The notes: generated by a model not told the origin, from the letters alone. A stretch of DNA of 64,000 nucleotides from Georgenia daeguensis (GCF_039537705.1 NZ_BAABBA010000012.1:1-64000); one strand, 5' to 3'; shown: positions 26,019 through 34,129, counted from the first letter of the stretch. Translations and numbers: made by a program.

Positions 26019-26247
26019 GTGGACACCGTGCCGAACCTCGGCTCTCCGCGGCCAGCAAGAGCGCGGCGCGCATAATTGCCGGGCAGAGCCACCAGTCTTC
26101 CTCATCCCTCAGCAAAGCAGGGCTTGCGACGCCGGTCTTCGTTCTCGTTTGTGGCAATCCAGGCGAGCTACGGCGACGACCGAACCCCATGGGTGATCGG
26201 CTTGGCTCCCTTTTTCGTGGACGCGTGGATAACGGCTCTTGTCTCTA

Positions 26248-26261
26248 GTTTCACGTGAAAC
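26248..26261. promoter_or_regulatory. parS site 3 (perfect)
   Basis: GTTTCACGTGAAAC, 243 bp from site 2. Confidence 0.93.
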
Positions 26262-26534
26262 GTGAGCATATGTCCCGCCGAACTCCCCGCCCCTCCAGCA
26301 CGACGAGGGGAATGCACCTAGAAGGCGGGGCAGCTGAGTTGCTGCGAGCCTGTTGTCGTCGGTCGCGTGGCGTCCCCCCTGGAAGTGCAGAGAGCCGGGG
26401 CCGTGCTGCGTGTGCGTTGTCCCGGCCGGGGCCCCGCCTGCGCGCACAAGCCTGCCGCTGCGACAGGCGGGGGACGTGTGATGCTGAAACCCGATTTGCT
26501 CGGGCTGGCGGGAAACGGACGCGAAGGGTGCCAT

Positions 26535-26548
26535 GTTTCACGTGAAAC
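26535..26548. promoter_or_regulatory. parS site 4 (perfect)
   Basis: GTTTCACGTGAAAC, 287 bp from site 3; preceded by T so that 15 of the 16 consensus bases match. Confidence 0.93.
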
Positions 26549-26842
26549 GCCAGAGGCTTGGCGGGCAGGCAACGATTACCGGTTGCCGAGGGAACTACCG
26601 GGATTGCCAGGGCGCTGCACCCCGAACGCCCCCGCCCGGGTGCTGCCCACGTGGCACCTCGTGCACGTGCTCACCAGCGCCCGGTGGACACCATGCCGAT
26701 CGCGTCCCTTCGACCTATGCCAGACACCCCAATCGACACACCGGTCTGTACGGCAGCCATGACCGTCCCCATCTCAGCATCCGTTGTCATCACAGCCGGG
26801 GAGTAAGGTGCGCCGTCAACTCATGGGGATTGGCAAGGCAAC

Positions 26843-26872
26843 TGCTCATAAGGCTCGTGCTCATAAGGCTCG
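26843..26872. repeat. 15-bp tandem duplication inside the parS array
   Basis: TGCTCATAAGGCTCG occurs twice back to back (26843-26857 and 26858-26872), without a parS site in it. It lies in the widest gap between sites (26535 to 26961). Confidence 0.9.
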
Positions 26873-26960
26873 CCGACGTGGCGCCAGGAAGCACCAATCG
26901 CGCCGCCGGTGAGGAGAATGAACGGGCCGCGGGCCCGGTGGGAGCCCGCCCGCACTCAGT

Positions 26961-26974
26961 GTTTCACGTGGAAC
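26961..26974. promoter_or_regulatory. parS site 5 (one mismatch)
   Basis: GTTTCACGTGGAAC; one half-site base differs from the consensus. The 16-base form TGTTTCACGTGGAACA is otherwise complete. Confidence 0.8.
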
Positions 26975-27250
26975 AGCACGGCTGCCGCTGGAACTCGTGC
27001 GCGGCAGGGCGGCTGGAAGAGCCAATACGAGCGCGATCCCGTGCACCGTCGGTGAAATTTATGTGGCCTGGCTGGAGCAGTCGCCGGACCCCCAACGTCC
27101 CACAACCGGCGCGCGACCTTGCAGAATGAATAGCTGCGCAACTTTGCCACCGTCGTTGCCGACAGTAGGTCGTATATCCCCAAACTTCGCACACAGAAGG
27201 AAGGCTATGGCGCCGGGCCGAGCTGCTCCCACACTGCTCTGGATCGCCCT

Positions 27251-27264
27251 GTTTCACGTGAAAC
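27251..27264. promoter_or_regulatory. parS site 6 (perfect)
   Basis: GTTTCACGTGAAAC, preceded by T; 290 bp from site 5. Confidence 0.93.
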
Positions 27265-27514
27265 GACGCCGGTCGGCGCACGATTCGGTCTGCGCATAGG
27301 GGCAGCCCGGAACTATTGGGCCCATTCGGTTTCACTTCGACGCAAAGCGACCGTTACACCAACGTCGTGGAGAGGTGAACCGGAATGACCGCCGTTGCGA
27401 CGGATGACGCCTAGCCGGCCGCTCCCCGGCCCCGAATGCGAATCCGTGGAGGTACCGGATTGCCTCCGTACGCGCCAAGGACTCGGAAACACCGTTCTTT
27501 GATCAGGGAGGCTC

Positions 27515-27558
27515 GTTTCACGTGGAACAGCGCCTGCGGTCGTTGCTTCACGTGGATC
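27515..27558. promoter_or_regulatory. parS site 7 with a degenerate tandem copy
   Basis: GTTTCACGTGGAAC at 27515-27528 (one mismatch) and GCTTCACGTGGATC at 27545-27558 (more degenerate) sit in two copies of a 30-bp unit, each continuing CAGCGCCTGCGGT. This shows a parS site copied by local duplication and then decaying. Confidence 0.75.
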
Positions 27559-27756
27559 AGCGCCTGCGGTGAGGAGCGTCCGGGTGCAGTCGTTGTTGTC
27601 GAGGCTGATGCAAGTTCAGAGCGCACGCCACGTCATTGACGGTCACGCTGTTATGCGTCCGGCTGCAAGCGAACTCCCTTTTGCCGCCCATGTTTGCGGA
27701 GGGTGATGCGGGACTGGCGGGAACACGAACTCGGGCGTCGTCTCTAGCGTCTCGAC

Positions 27757-27770
27757 GTTTCACGTGAAAC
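27757..27770. promoter_or_regulatory. parS site 8 (perfect)
   Basis: GTTTCACGTGAAAC, 242 bp from site 7. Confidence 0.93.
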
Positions 27771-28106
27771 CAGGAGGACGCGGCGATGCGGGACCGGACA
27801 CCAACATCCCTGGGACCCACTATGTCGATCCGACTGTACTGGCAGTTCCTTTCAGCGGGACTACGCAAATCCGCCGGAGCTCCCTCCATAGACGTGGGTC
27901 CTCGCGCGAGAGGGTTGCGGCCACACTTGTCCACCGTTGAACCCAATCGAGGCTACGACCCCACGGCCCGCCGGGTGCCGTAAAGTACGAACACCACCGT
28001 GGGCGGCGCAACTCGCCGCGCTGACCGCCGGCCCCTTCGGGCCGCATGCCGCTCTGGTCGCATGAAACGCCGCCGCATGCTCTGGTCACATGTAACGCCA
28101 AGGAGC

Positions 28107-28120
28107 GTTTCACGTGAAAC
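28107..28120. promoter_or_regulatory. parS site 9 (perfect)
   Basis: GTTTCACGTGAAAC followed by A. Two weaker look-alikes (GTCGCATGAAAC near 28057 and GTCACATGTAAC near 28085) precede it inside an imperfect duplicated block that begins CCGCATG and contains CTCTGGTC. Confidence 0.93.
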
Positions 28121-28301
28121 AGCCAGCGACGGTCCCGCACCGACTCTTCGGCTGAACTGTTCGGACGCTGGCTCGGCATTGGCCGCCGTTTCTGAGGCGC
28201 ACCTTCAGGGCGGCGATTCCGCTCTCCGGACGCGTCGGCCCTCGGTGCCTTGCACTGAGGACGGACCGCGCGCCCAGGGCCGCGGAGTGAAGGGAGGCCG
28301 T

Positions 28302-28315
28302 GTTTCACGTGAAAC
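28302..28315. promoter_or_regulatory. parS site 10 (perfect, 16-bp consensus) at the parA 5' end
   Basis: TGTTTCACGTGAAACA at 28301-28316 is the full 16-base consensus. It lies about 90 bp before the preferred parA start and would be inside the gene if the upstream GTG at 28300 is used. Confidence 0.95.
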
Positions 28316-28401
28316 AGCGACTCGCTGTGGACAATGCAGGGACGGTGCTCAGGGCGCCATTACGATGCCAAGGAGCGATCGCAACGAGTGAAGGGGACGC
28401 T

Positions 28402-29457
28402 GTGCCTCCGCAGGACGAAACACGCGCGCCGAACGGTATCACTGCAGGTCAGGGCTTTGCCGACCCCCACGAGCGGCGGCGTGCTGCGCTGCTGAAGAGC
28501 GTTCCCGAGACCGACGAGACCACCCCCCTGGCGGCGCAACTCGCTGAGGACGCACGCCGGCGGATCAAGCTGCAGGGAACCCGCTTCCCCAGGCCTCGCG
28601 AGACGCGAATCTTCACTATCGCGAACCAGAAGGGTGGGGTGGGCAAAACCACCACTACCGTCAATGTTGCCGCCGCCCTCGCGACGGGCGGACTGAACGT
28701 CCTCGTGATCGACAATGATCCGCAGGGCAATGCCTCGACCGCGCTGGGACTCGACCACCAGTCTGGCGTGCCCTCGATCTATGACGTCATCATCGACGAT
28801 GTCCCCCTGGGTGATGTGCTTCAGCCGTGTGGGAGCGTGCCGGGACTTGTCGCCGCACCGGCGACCATCGATCTCTCTGGTGCCGAGATCGAACTCGTCT
28901 CCATGGTTGCCCGTGAAAACCGCCTGCGTAACGCAATCCGCGAGCATGTGCGAGCGCGCAGGACCGAGGGCCTCGAGCCGTATGACTACATCCTGATCGA
29001 CTGCCCACCGAGTCTCGGGCTCCTGACCATCAACGCCTTTGTGGCGGCTCAGGAAGTCCTGATCCCGATCCAGTGCGAGTACTACGCGCTGGAAGGACTC
29101 ACCCAGCTGCTCAAGAACATCGAGCTCATCCGCGGCCATCTGAACACTGATCTACACGTGTCGACGATCCTTCTGACGATGTTCGACGGACGGACGAACC
29201 TCGCTCGTGAGGTCGCGGAGGAGGTCCGTGGGCACTTCCCGGTCGAGACCCTCGAGGCGACGATTCCCCGCTCGGTGCGGATCTCCGAGGCCCCGAGCTA
29301 CGGACAGACCGTTCTGACCTACGACCCGGGGTCGACGGGAGCCCTCGCGTACCGCGAGGCGGCGCATGAGATCGCGAAACGTGGCGCCGAGCCCAACACG
29401 GAACACGAAGGGCGCGACCCCAAGGTTGCGGCCGAGGCCGAGAAGGAGAAGTCATGA
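28402..29457 (+). CDS. parA: Chromosome partitioning ATPase ParA/Soj
   Basis: A Walker-type ATPase that forms DNA-bound dimers and moves ParB-parS complexes. 351 residues from the GTG at 28402, with the deviant Walker A KGGVGKTTT (77-85), DNDPQGNAS, the Walker B-like YILIDCPPSLGLLT and PRSVRISEAPSYGQTV. The start is uncertain. GTG at 28402 has AAGGGGA at good spacing, while GTG at 28300 has AGGGAGG only two bases away and would encode FHVKQ from the parS site. Mycobacterial ParA also contains a parS-derived peptide near its N-terminus, so the long form cannot be excluded. The stop overlaps the parB start (ATGA). Confidence 0.95.
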   Translation: MPPQDETRAPNGITAGQGFADPHERRRAALLKSVPETDETTPLAAQLAEDARRRIKLQGTRFPRPRETRIFTIANQKGGVGKTTTTVNVAAALATGGLNVLVIDNDPQGNASTALGLDHQSGVPSIYDVIIDDVPLGDVLQPCGSVPGLVAAPATIDLSGAEIELVSMVARENRLRNAIREHVRARRTEGLEPYDYILIDCPPSLGLLTINAFVAAQEVLIPIQCEYYALEGLTQLLKNIELIRGHLNTDLHVSTILLTMFDGRTNLAREVAEEVRGHFPVETLEATIPRSVRISEAPSYGQTVLTYDPGSTGALAYREAAHEIAKRGAEPNTEHEGRDPKVAAEAEKEKS

Positions 29458-31007
29458 GCGAGAAGCGACGGGGCCTCGGACGCGGGATCGGTGCCTTGAT
29501 CCCGAGCGCGCCCGCTCAGCCGTCCGCGGGACCGGCGACCGCGACGGCGACCGCGCCACGGCCGATGGACGTCTTCTTCCCCGCCTCGACGACGTCCGCA
29601 TCCTCGGCCGAGGATGCGCCGCCCGTCGGCGCGGACGAGTCTCCCGCCGCGGGTACGGCGCGGCAGCGCGCATCACGCACGGCGGCTGCACGTTCCCTCA
29701 TGGAACCCGACAAGTCGCGGTCTCGGAGCAAGTCCGGCGGGACGCGCAAGCGCACGAGTGACCGGACCCGCGGCACCGCGGCCTCAAACGGGGACCGGGC
29801 GGACGAACTGTCGAGCGCGAAGCCGAGCGCCTCCGAGGAGGTTGACGCGGTTGTGGCTCCTACGGAAGCCGTCGAACCGGCGCCGCCGGTCCCGTCGTCG
29901 GCCGCGCCGTCGGCGCCGTCGGAGGCTGCCCCGGACGGCGCCGCTGCAGCCAGCCCGGGCGAATCCGTCGAGCCGGCGGAAGTGGCGACGGAGCGCTTGG
30001 CGCGAGAGGCAGCGAGTGCACCTGCCGCAGCATCTGACGACAGCACCACCGCGAGGGACGTCGCCGACAAGCCGGTTCACGCTGATCTCGGGGCCCCTGT
30101 GGGCCCGGCGGCGTCGCCAGAGGTCGAGGCCCTCGCTCCCTCGGGGGACGACGGTGGGCTCGTCCCGGTCCCGGGCGCGTCTTTCGCCGAGATTCCGGTC
30201 AACCACATCGTTCCCAACACCAGGCAGCCTCGGCAGGTGTTCGACGAGGAGGAGCTCGACGAGCTCGCCGCGTCGATCCGCGAGGTTGGCGTGCTGCAGC
30301 CGGTGGTCGTCAGGCCGCTGCCGGAGGCAGCTGGCGACGGAGCGCGTTTCGAGCTGATCATGGGCGAGCGCCGTTGGCGTGCCTCCCAGCAGGCGGGCAA
30401 CGACACGGTCCCCGCCATCATCCGCGAGACCGGTGACGGGGACCTCCTCCGCGACGCTCTGCTCGAGAACCTGCACCGCGCGAACCTCAACCCCCTGGAG
30501 GAGGCGGCCGCCTACCAGCAGCTGCTCGAGGACTTCGGCTGCACCCACGACGAGCTGGCCACCCGCATCGTGCGGTCCCGCCCACAGATCTCCAACACCC
30601 TCCGTCTTCTCAAGCTGCCTCCCCTCGTGCAGCGGCGCGTCGCGGCCGGCGTCCTCTCCGCCGGGCACGCGAGGGCGCTGCTGGGGCTGTCCGACGGGGC
30701 GGCGATGGAGCGGCTGGCCCAGAAGATCGTCGCCGAGGGTCTCAGCGTGCGGGCGACGGAGGAGATCGTGGCGCTGGGCGACGAGCCGGTGGCGCCGGAA
30801 ATGCGACGCCGGCCGCGCGCCGGCGCCCACGCCGAGGACCTCAACCGCCTGGCCACGCGCCTGGCGGACCGCCTCGACACCCGGGTGAAGGTGAACCTGG
30901 GGCAGCGGAAGGGCAGGATCGCCATCGAGTTCGCCAGCGTGGAGGATCTCAACAGGATTCTCGACGTCCTCGCCCCGGGCGAGGAGCACATCGCGCCGAC
31001 GAACTGA
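29454..31007 (+). CDS. parB: Chromosome partitioning protein ParB with long N-terminal insert
   Basis: Binds parS, then loads and slides as a CTP-dependent clamp. 517 residues. The extreme N-terminus EKRRGLGRGIGALIP is the conserved ParA-stimulating peptide. About 225 low-complexity Ala/Ser/Pro/Glu residues follow (~18-242). The ParB/sulfiredoxin-like domain starts FAEIPVNHIVPNTRQPRQVF (244 on), with the CTP motif GERRWRA (304-310) and ENLHRANLNPLEEA. A helix-turn-helix follows (THDELATRIVRSRPQISNTLRLLKLP), then a C-terminal dimer domain (VKVNLGQRKGRIAIEFAS). Typical ParB proteins are 300-350 residues, so the insert is the oddity. It is coupled to parA by a four-base overlap. Confidence 0.96.
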   Translation: MSEKRRGLGRGIGALIPSAPAQPSAGPATATATAPRPMDVFFPASTTSASSAEDAPPVGADESPAAGTARQRASRTAAARSLMEPDKSRSRSKSGGTRKRTSDRTRGTAASNGDRADELSSAKPSASEEVDAVVAPTEAVEPAPPVPSSAAPSAPSEAAPDGAAAASPGESVEPAEVATERLAREAASAPAAASDDSTTARDVADKPVHADLGAPVGPAASPEVEALAPSGDDGGLVPVPGASFAEIPVNHIVPNTRQPRQVFDEEELDELAASIREVGVLQPVVVRPLPEAAGDGARFELIMGERRWRASQQAGNDTVPAIIRETGDGDLLRDALLENLHRANLNPLEEAAAYQQLLEDFGCTHDELATRIVRSRPQISNTLRLLKLPPLVQRRVAAGVLSAGHARALLGLSDGAAMERLAQKIVAEGLSVRATEEIVALGDEPVAPEMRRRPRAGAHAEDLNRLATRLADRLDTRVKVNLGQRKGRIAIEFASVEDLNRILDVLAPGEEHIAPTN

Positions 31008-31016
31008 TCCAGAAGC

Positions 31017-31057
31017 GGTCGCTGCAACTCCCGAAAGGTCCGGGCGTTGCAGCGACC
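31017..31057 (+). terminator. Terminator of parAB
   Basis: Perfect 12-bp inverted repeat GGTCGCTGCAAC / GTTGCAGCGACC (31017-31028 and 31046-31057) with a 17-base loop, starting ten bases after the parB stop. A second 9-bp inverted repeat CCCGGTGAC/GTCACCGGG lies at 31120-31147. Confidence 0.75.
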
Positions 31058-31190
31058 GCCAGGTGAGGCAGCGCCCGCAGCTGGGGCGGGCGGCCGACGC
31101 GGAGCTGGCTCGACGGTGCCCCGGTGACATCGCACGACGTCACCGGGACGATCGGGCGGGGCTGTCCAACGGGCCGGGCTGACCATTGTC

Positions 31191-31260
31191 CAGGGCTAGG
31201 CAGGGCTAGGCAGGGCCAGGCAAGGCCACGCAGGGCCAGGCAAGGCCAAGCAGGGCCACG
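31191..31260. repeat. Seven-copy 10-bp tandem repeat between parB and ddl
   Basis: Seven consecutive decamers: CAGGGCTAGG twice, then CAGGGCCAGG, CAAGGCCACG, CAGGGCCAGG, CAAGGCCAAG and CAGGGCCACG. It lies in the 290 bp convergent gap between parB and the ligase gene. The exact ten-base period is close to one turn of DNA. Confidence 0.92.
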
Positions 31261-31299
31261 CCCGGGGAGGACGAGTGGCGGGGACAGGCCCTGCCGGCC

Positions 31300-32256
31300 T
31301 CAGTTCTGCTGCGCCGCCCGGACCAGGTCCATGTACAGGTCCCCGAGACTCGCGTGGTCGGCCTGGACGGCCTGCGGGAAGAGGGACGTCTCCGTCATGC
31401 CGGGCGACACGTTGACGTCGAGGAACCAGGCCACGCCGTCCTCGTCGAGGATCATGTCGGTCCGCGAGAGGTGGCGCAGGCCCAGCGTGCGGTGCACGGC
31501 GACGGCGAGCTCACCCACCGTGCGGGTGCCGGCCTCGTCCAGGCGCGCAGGCACGAAGTACTCGCTGCGGCCCGGGTTGTACCGGGCGTCGTAGTCGTAG
31601 GGCCCCTCGGTGACGATCTCGACGGCCGGCAGGGCACGTGGGCCGTCACCCAGGTCGACGACCGAGACGGCGACCTCGGTCCCGCGGACGGCGTGCTCGA
31701 GCAGGGCCTCGTCCCCGTACGCGAAACAGGCCACCATGGCCTCGGGCAGGTCCTCAGACCGCTCGACGACGGTGACGCCGAGCGCGGACCCGCCGCTGGC
31801 CGGCTTGACCGCGAGCGGCAGCCCGATCTTGCGCTCGACGGCGCCGAGCAGCGTGCGAGCCCCGACCTCACGGAAGAGCGACTGGGGCAGGGCGGCGTGG
31901 TCCGGTGTCGGCAGGCCGGCCTGGCGCAGGAGCGCCTTGGCGACGGGCTTGTGCGACGCGAGGCGGCACGCGGCGGGCTCGCTGCCGACGTAGGGCAGGT
32001 CCAGCAGGGTGAGCAGGTCCTGCAAGGAGCCGTCCTCGCCGCTCGAGCCGTGCACCAACGGCCAGACGACGTCGGGCGCCATCTCCTGCAGCTGAGCCAC
32101 GAGGGAGGCGTCCACGTCGAGCACGCGCACCGTGACGCCCTGGTCGCGCAGCACCCCCGCGACCCGGCGGCCCGAGCGCAGGGAGACGTCGCGCTCGTGG
32201 GACAGGCCGCCGGCGAGGATCGCGACGGTGAGCTCGGTGCGGGGCTGGTCGGACAT
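31300..32256 (-). CDS. ddl: D-alanine-D-alanine ligase family ATP-grasp protein
   Basis: An ATP-grasp enzyme predicted to join two D-alanines for the peptidoglycan peptide. 318 residues with ILAGGLSHERDVSLRSGRRV, PLVHGSSGEDGSLQDLL, the ATP loop KPASGGSALGV and the metal-binding end DVNVSPGMTETS. Two details differ from housekeeping Ddl: the canonical Gly-Ser-Ser-Val-Gly loop reads GGSALG, and the Glu of ExNTxPG is Asp (DVNVSPG). A related substrate, or a second paralogue with another main ddl elsewhere, is therefore possible. The ATG start at 32256 has AGGAAGAGG upstream and follows the aminotransferase gene by 13 bp. Confidence 0.83.
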   Translation of the reverse strand: MSDQPRTELTVAILAGGLSHERDVSLRSGRRVAGVLRDQGVTVRVLDVDASLVAQLQEMAPDVVWPLVHGSSGEDGSLQDLLTLLDLPYVGSEPAACRLASHKPVAKALLRQAGLPTPDHAALPQSLFREVGARTLLGAVERKIGLPLAVKPASGGSALGVTVVERSEDLPEAMVACFAYGDEALLEHAVRGTEVAVSVVDLGDGPRALPAVEIVTEGPYDYDARYNPGRSEYFVPARLDEAGTRTVGELAVAVHRTLGLRHLSRTDMILDEDGVAWFLDVNVSPGMTETSLFPQAVQADHASLGDLYMDLVRAAQQN

Positions 32257-32269
32257 CGATACCTCTTCC

Positions 32270-33631
32270 TCAGACCTGGTCGGGCGACGGGAACTCCACG
32301 GAGTCCCCGACCCGGTCGTGGTGGGTCGCCGTGCCGAACATGGACACGAGCTCGCTCTCCGCGTGGACCACGGTCGCGAGGCGGCGCACACCCTCCCGGA
32401 TGCGCTCCGGCGTCGGGTAGCAGAACGACAGGCGCACGTGGTCCCGCCCCTGGCCGTCGGCGTAGAAGGCGGTGCCGGAGACGTAGGCGACGAGGTTCGT
32501 CACGGCGCGCGGCAGCATGGCCTGGGCGTCGAGCCCCGCGGGGAGGGTGACCCAGGTGTAGAAGCCGCCGTCGGGCACGGTCCAGGAGGCCTGGGGCAGG
32601 AACTCCGCCAGGGCCCCGAGCATGGCGTCGCGCCGCTCCCGGTACATCGAGCGGTACTCCTTCACCTGCCCGTACCAGTCGTAGGTGGAGAGGTAGGTGG
32701 CGATGGAGAGCTGCCCCATCATCGTGGGCGAGAGGATCGCCGACTCGCTGGCCAGCACGAGCTTCTCGCGCACCGCGTGCGGGGCGAGGGCCCAGCCGAC
32801 GCGGTAGCCGGGGGCAAACGTCTTGGAGAACGACCCGAGGTACACCACGCCGTCGGCGTCGAAGCTCTTCAGCGCCGGCAGCGGGTCCGCGTCGAAGCCG
32901 AGGAGCCCGTAGGGGTTGTCCTCGAGGATGAGCACGTGGTGGCGTCGGCAGATCTCCACGATCTGCGGGCGCCGCTTGAGGGTGAGGGTGACGCCCGCTG
33001 GGTTGTGGAAGTTCGGGACCGTGTAGAGGAACTTCACGGTCCGCCCGGCGCGCTTCAGCTCCGTCAGGGTGCGGTCGAGCTCGGCGGGCACGAGGCCGTC
33101 GTCGTCCATGGGGACGTGGACCACGTCGGCCTGGTAGGCGCGGAAGACGCCCAGGGCGCCGACGTAGCTCGGCGCCTCGGCCACGACGACGTCACCGGGG
33201 TTGATGAAGATCTCGGTGACCAGGTCCAGCGCCTGCTGCGACCCCGTGGTGACGACGACGTCGTCGGGGTGGGCGTGGATGTGGTCGTAGCGCATGACCT
33301 CGACGATCTGCTCGCGCAGCTCCTCCTCGCCCTGACCGCCCCCGTACTGCAGCGCCCGCGGCCCGCGCTCGCGCAGCAGCTTGGCGGTCATCTCGGCCAG
33401 GAAGTCGAGCGGCAGGCCGTCGATGTTCGGCATGCCGCCGGCGAGGGAGACCACCTCGGGCCGGTTCGCGACGGCGAACAGCGACCGCACCTCGGAGGCG
33501 CGCATGCCGTGGGCGCGGTCGGCGTAGCTGGTGAACCAGGGGTCGAGCCGGGTGCCGGCGCGGGCGGCGGCAGCGGCGGCGTCCTGCCCGCTGTGCCCGC
33601 CCTGCCCTGCCTGCGCACCCTGTGCGTTCAT
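32270..33631 (-). CDS. PLP-dependent class I/II aminotransferase
   Basis: A fold type I aminotransferase of the MocR/LysN-like group without a regulator domain. 453 residues with ALQYGGGQGEEELREQI, TTGSQQALDLV, EAPSYVG, PNFHNPAGVT (Asn for the cofactor), LEDNPYG, the Schiff-base lysine in GSFSKTFAPGYRVGW and VRLSFCY (substrate carboxylate Arg). Substrate is not predictable; 2-aminoadipate or aromatic/branched amino acids are typical. The start ATG at 33631 follows GGGAGCTAGGG; the ~40 residues after it are Gly/Ala/Gln-rich. It forms a likely operon with the ligase gene, and the neighbour suggests but does not prove a link to wall precursor supply. Confidence 0.88.
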   Translation of the reverse strand: MNAQGAQAGQGGHSGQDAAAAAARAGTRLDPWFTSYADRAHGMRASEVRSLFAVANRPEVVSLAGGMPNIDGLPLDFLAEMTAKLLRERGPRALQYGGGQGEEELREQIVEVMRYDHIHAHPDDVVVTTGSQQALDLVTEIFINPGDVVVAEAPSYVGALGVFRAYQADVVHVPMDDDGLVPAELDRTLTELKRAGRTVKFLYTVPNFHNPAGVTLTLKRRPQIVEICRRHHVLILEDNPYGLLGFDADPLPALKSFDADGVVYLGSFSKTFAPGYRVGWALAPHAVREKLVLASESAILSPTMMGQLSIATYLSTYDWYGQVKEYRSMYRERRDAMLGALAEFLPQASWTVPDGGFYTWVTLPAGLDAQAMLPRAVTNLVAYVSGTAFYADGQGRDHVRLSFCYPTPERIREGVRRLATVVHAESELVSMFGTATHHDRVGDSVEFPSPDQV

Positions 33632-33747
33632 CCCTAGCTCCCTGATGTCGGTACGACGGCAGCCCGGTGCGCCGCCGTCCCGTGCAGTCTGCCACCGCGG
33701 CGGGGGTGGCCGTCGTGAGGGACGCCTGGTGGGCGCGTCGCGCGACA

Positions 33748-33784
33748 GCGCCCCCGCCTCCCGGAGACCGGGTGACGGGGGCGC
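33748..33784 (-). terminator. Hairpin downstream of trxA
   Basis: Inverted repeat GCGCCCCCG (33748-33756) / CGGGGGCGC (33776-33784), with a smaller CCCGG/CCGGG stem inside, 19 bases beyond the trxA stop on the reverse strand. Confidence 0.5.
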
Positions 33785-33802
33785 CGGAGGAGGCATGGGG
33801 TC

Positions 33803-34129
33803 CTAGGAGAGGAACTCCGAGAGCTGCTCCGTGAACGCCTTCTTTGGCTTGCCACCGACGATGGACTTCACGAGCTCACCGTTCTGGTAGACGTTGAAGG
33901 TCGGGATCGACACGATGCCGTAGCGCTGGGCGGTGGCCGGGTTGGCGTCGGTGTCGAGCTTGACGAACTTCATCTTGTCGCCGTGCGCGGCCGCGATCTC
34001 GTCGATGATCGGGGCCATCTGGCGGCAGGGCGCGCACCAGGTGGCCCAGAAGTCGACGAGGACGGGGACGTCGGAGCTGAGGACCTCCGCGTCGAAGGTC
34101 GAGTCGGTGACGTCGTTGACGGTGCTCAT
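33803..34129 (-). CDS. trxA: Thioredoxin
   Basis: A small dithiol reductant, reduced by the thioredoxin reductase encoded next door. 108 residues with the active site WCAPC (Trp31, Cys32, Cys35), VKLDTDANPATAQRYGIVSIPTF (cis-Pro in IPT) and FSEFLS-like C-terminus. The active site is WCAPC instead of the commoner WCGPC. Start ATG at 34129. Confidence 0.96.
   Translation of the reverse strand: MSTVNDVTDSTFDAEVLSSDVPVLVDFWATWCAPCRQMAPIIDEIAAAHGDKMKFVKLDTDANPATAQRYGIVSIPTFNVYQNGELVKSIVGGKPKKAFTEQLSEFLS

Larger units (their letters stand above)
25305..28299. other. Gene-free parS array (putative centromere) between rsmG and parA
   Basis: About 3 kb with no frame resembling a known protein. Eight perfect GTTTCACGTGAAAC palindromes occur (starting at 25758, 26005, 26248, 26535, 27251, 27757, 28107 and 28302). 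Two single-mismatch copies GTTTCACGTGGAAC (26961, 27515) and at least one degenerate copy (27545) add to these. Successive spacings are 247, 243, 287, 426, 290, 264, 242, 350 and 195 bp. Short frames in the interval all contain FHVK or VSRET, which are simply parS read in different frames. The base composition looks less GC-biased than the neighbouring genes. The interval should bind ParB and act as the origin-proximal loading and segregation site. Confidence 0.9.

Noticed and set aside
25500..28391. Several open frames of 60-200 codons in the rsmG-parA gap
   Set aside because: They share only FHVK or VSRET peptides, which are parS palindromes translated in different frames. None has a family resemblance and they overlap one another on both strands.
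31191..31260. Decamer array as a CRISPR
   Set aside because: The units are contiguous with no spacers and there are no cas genes.
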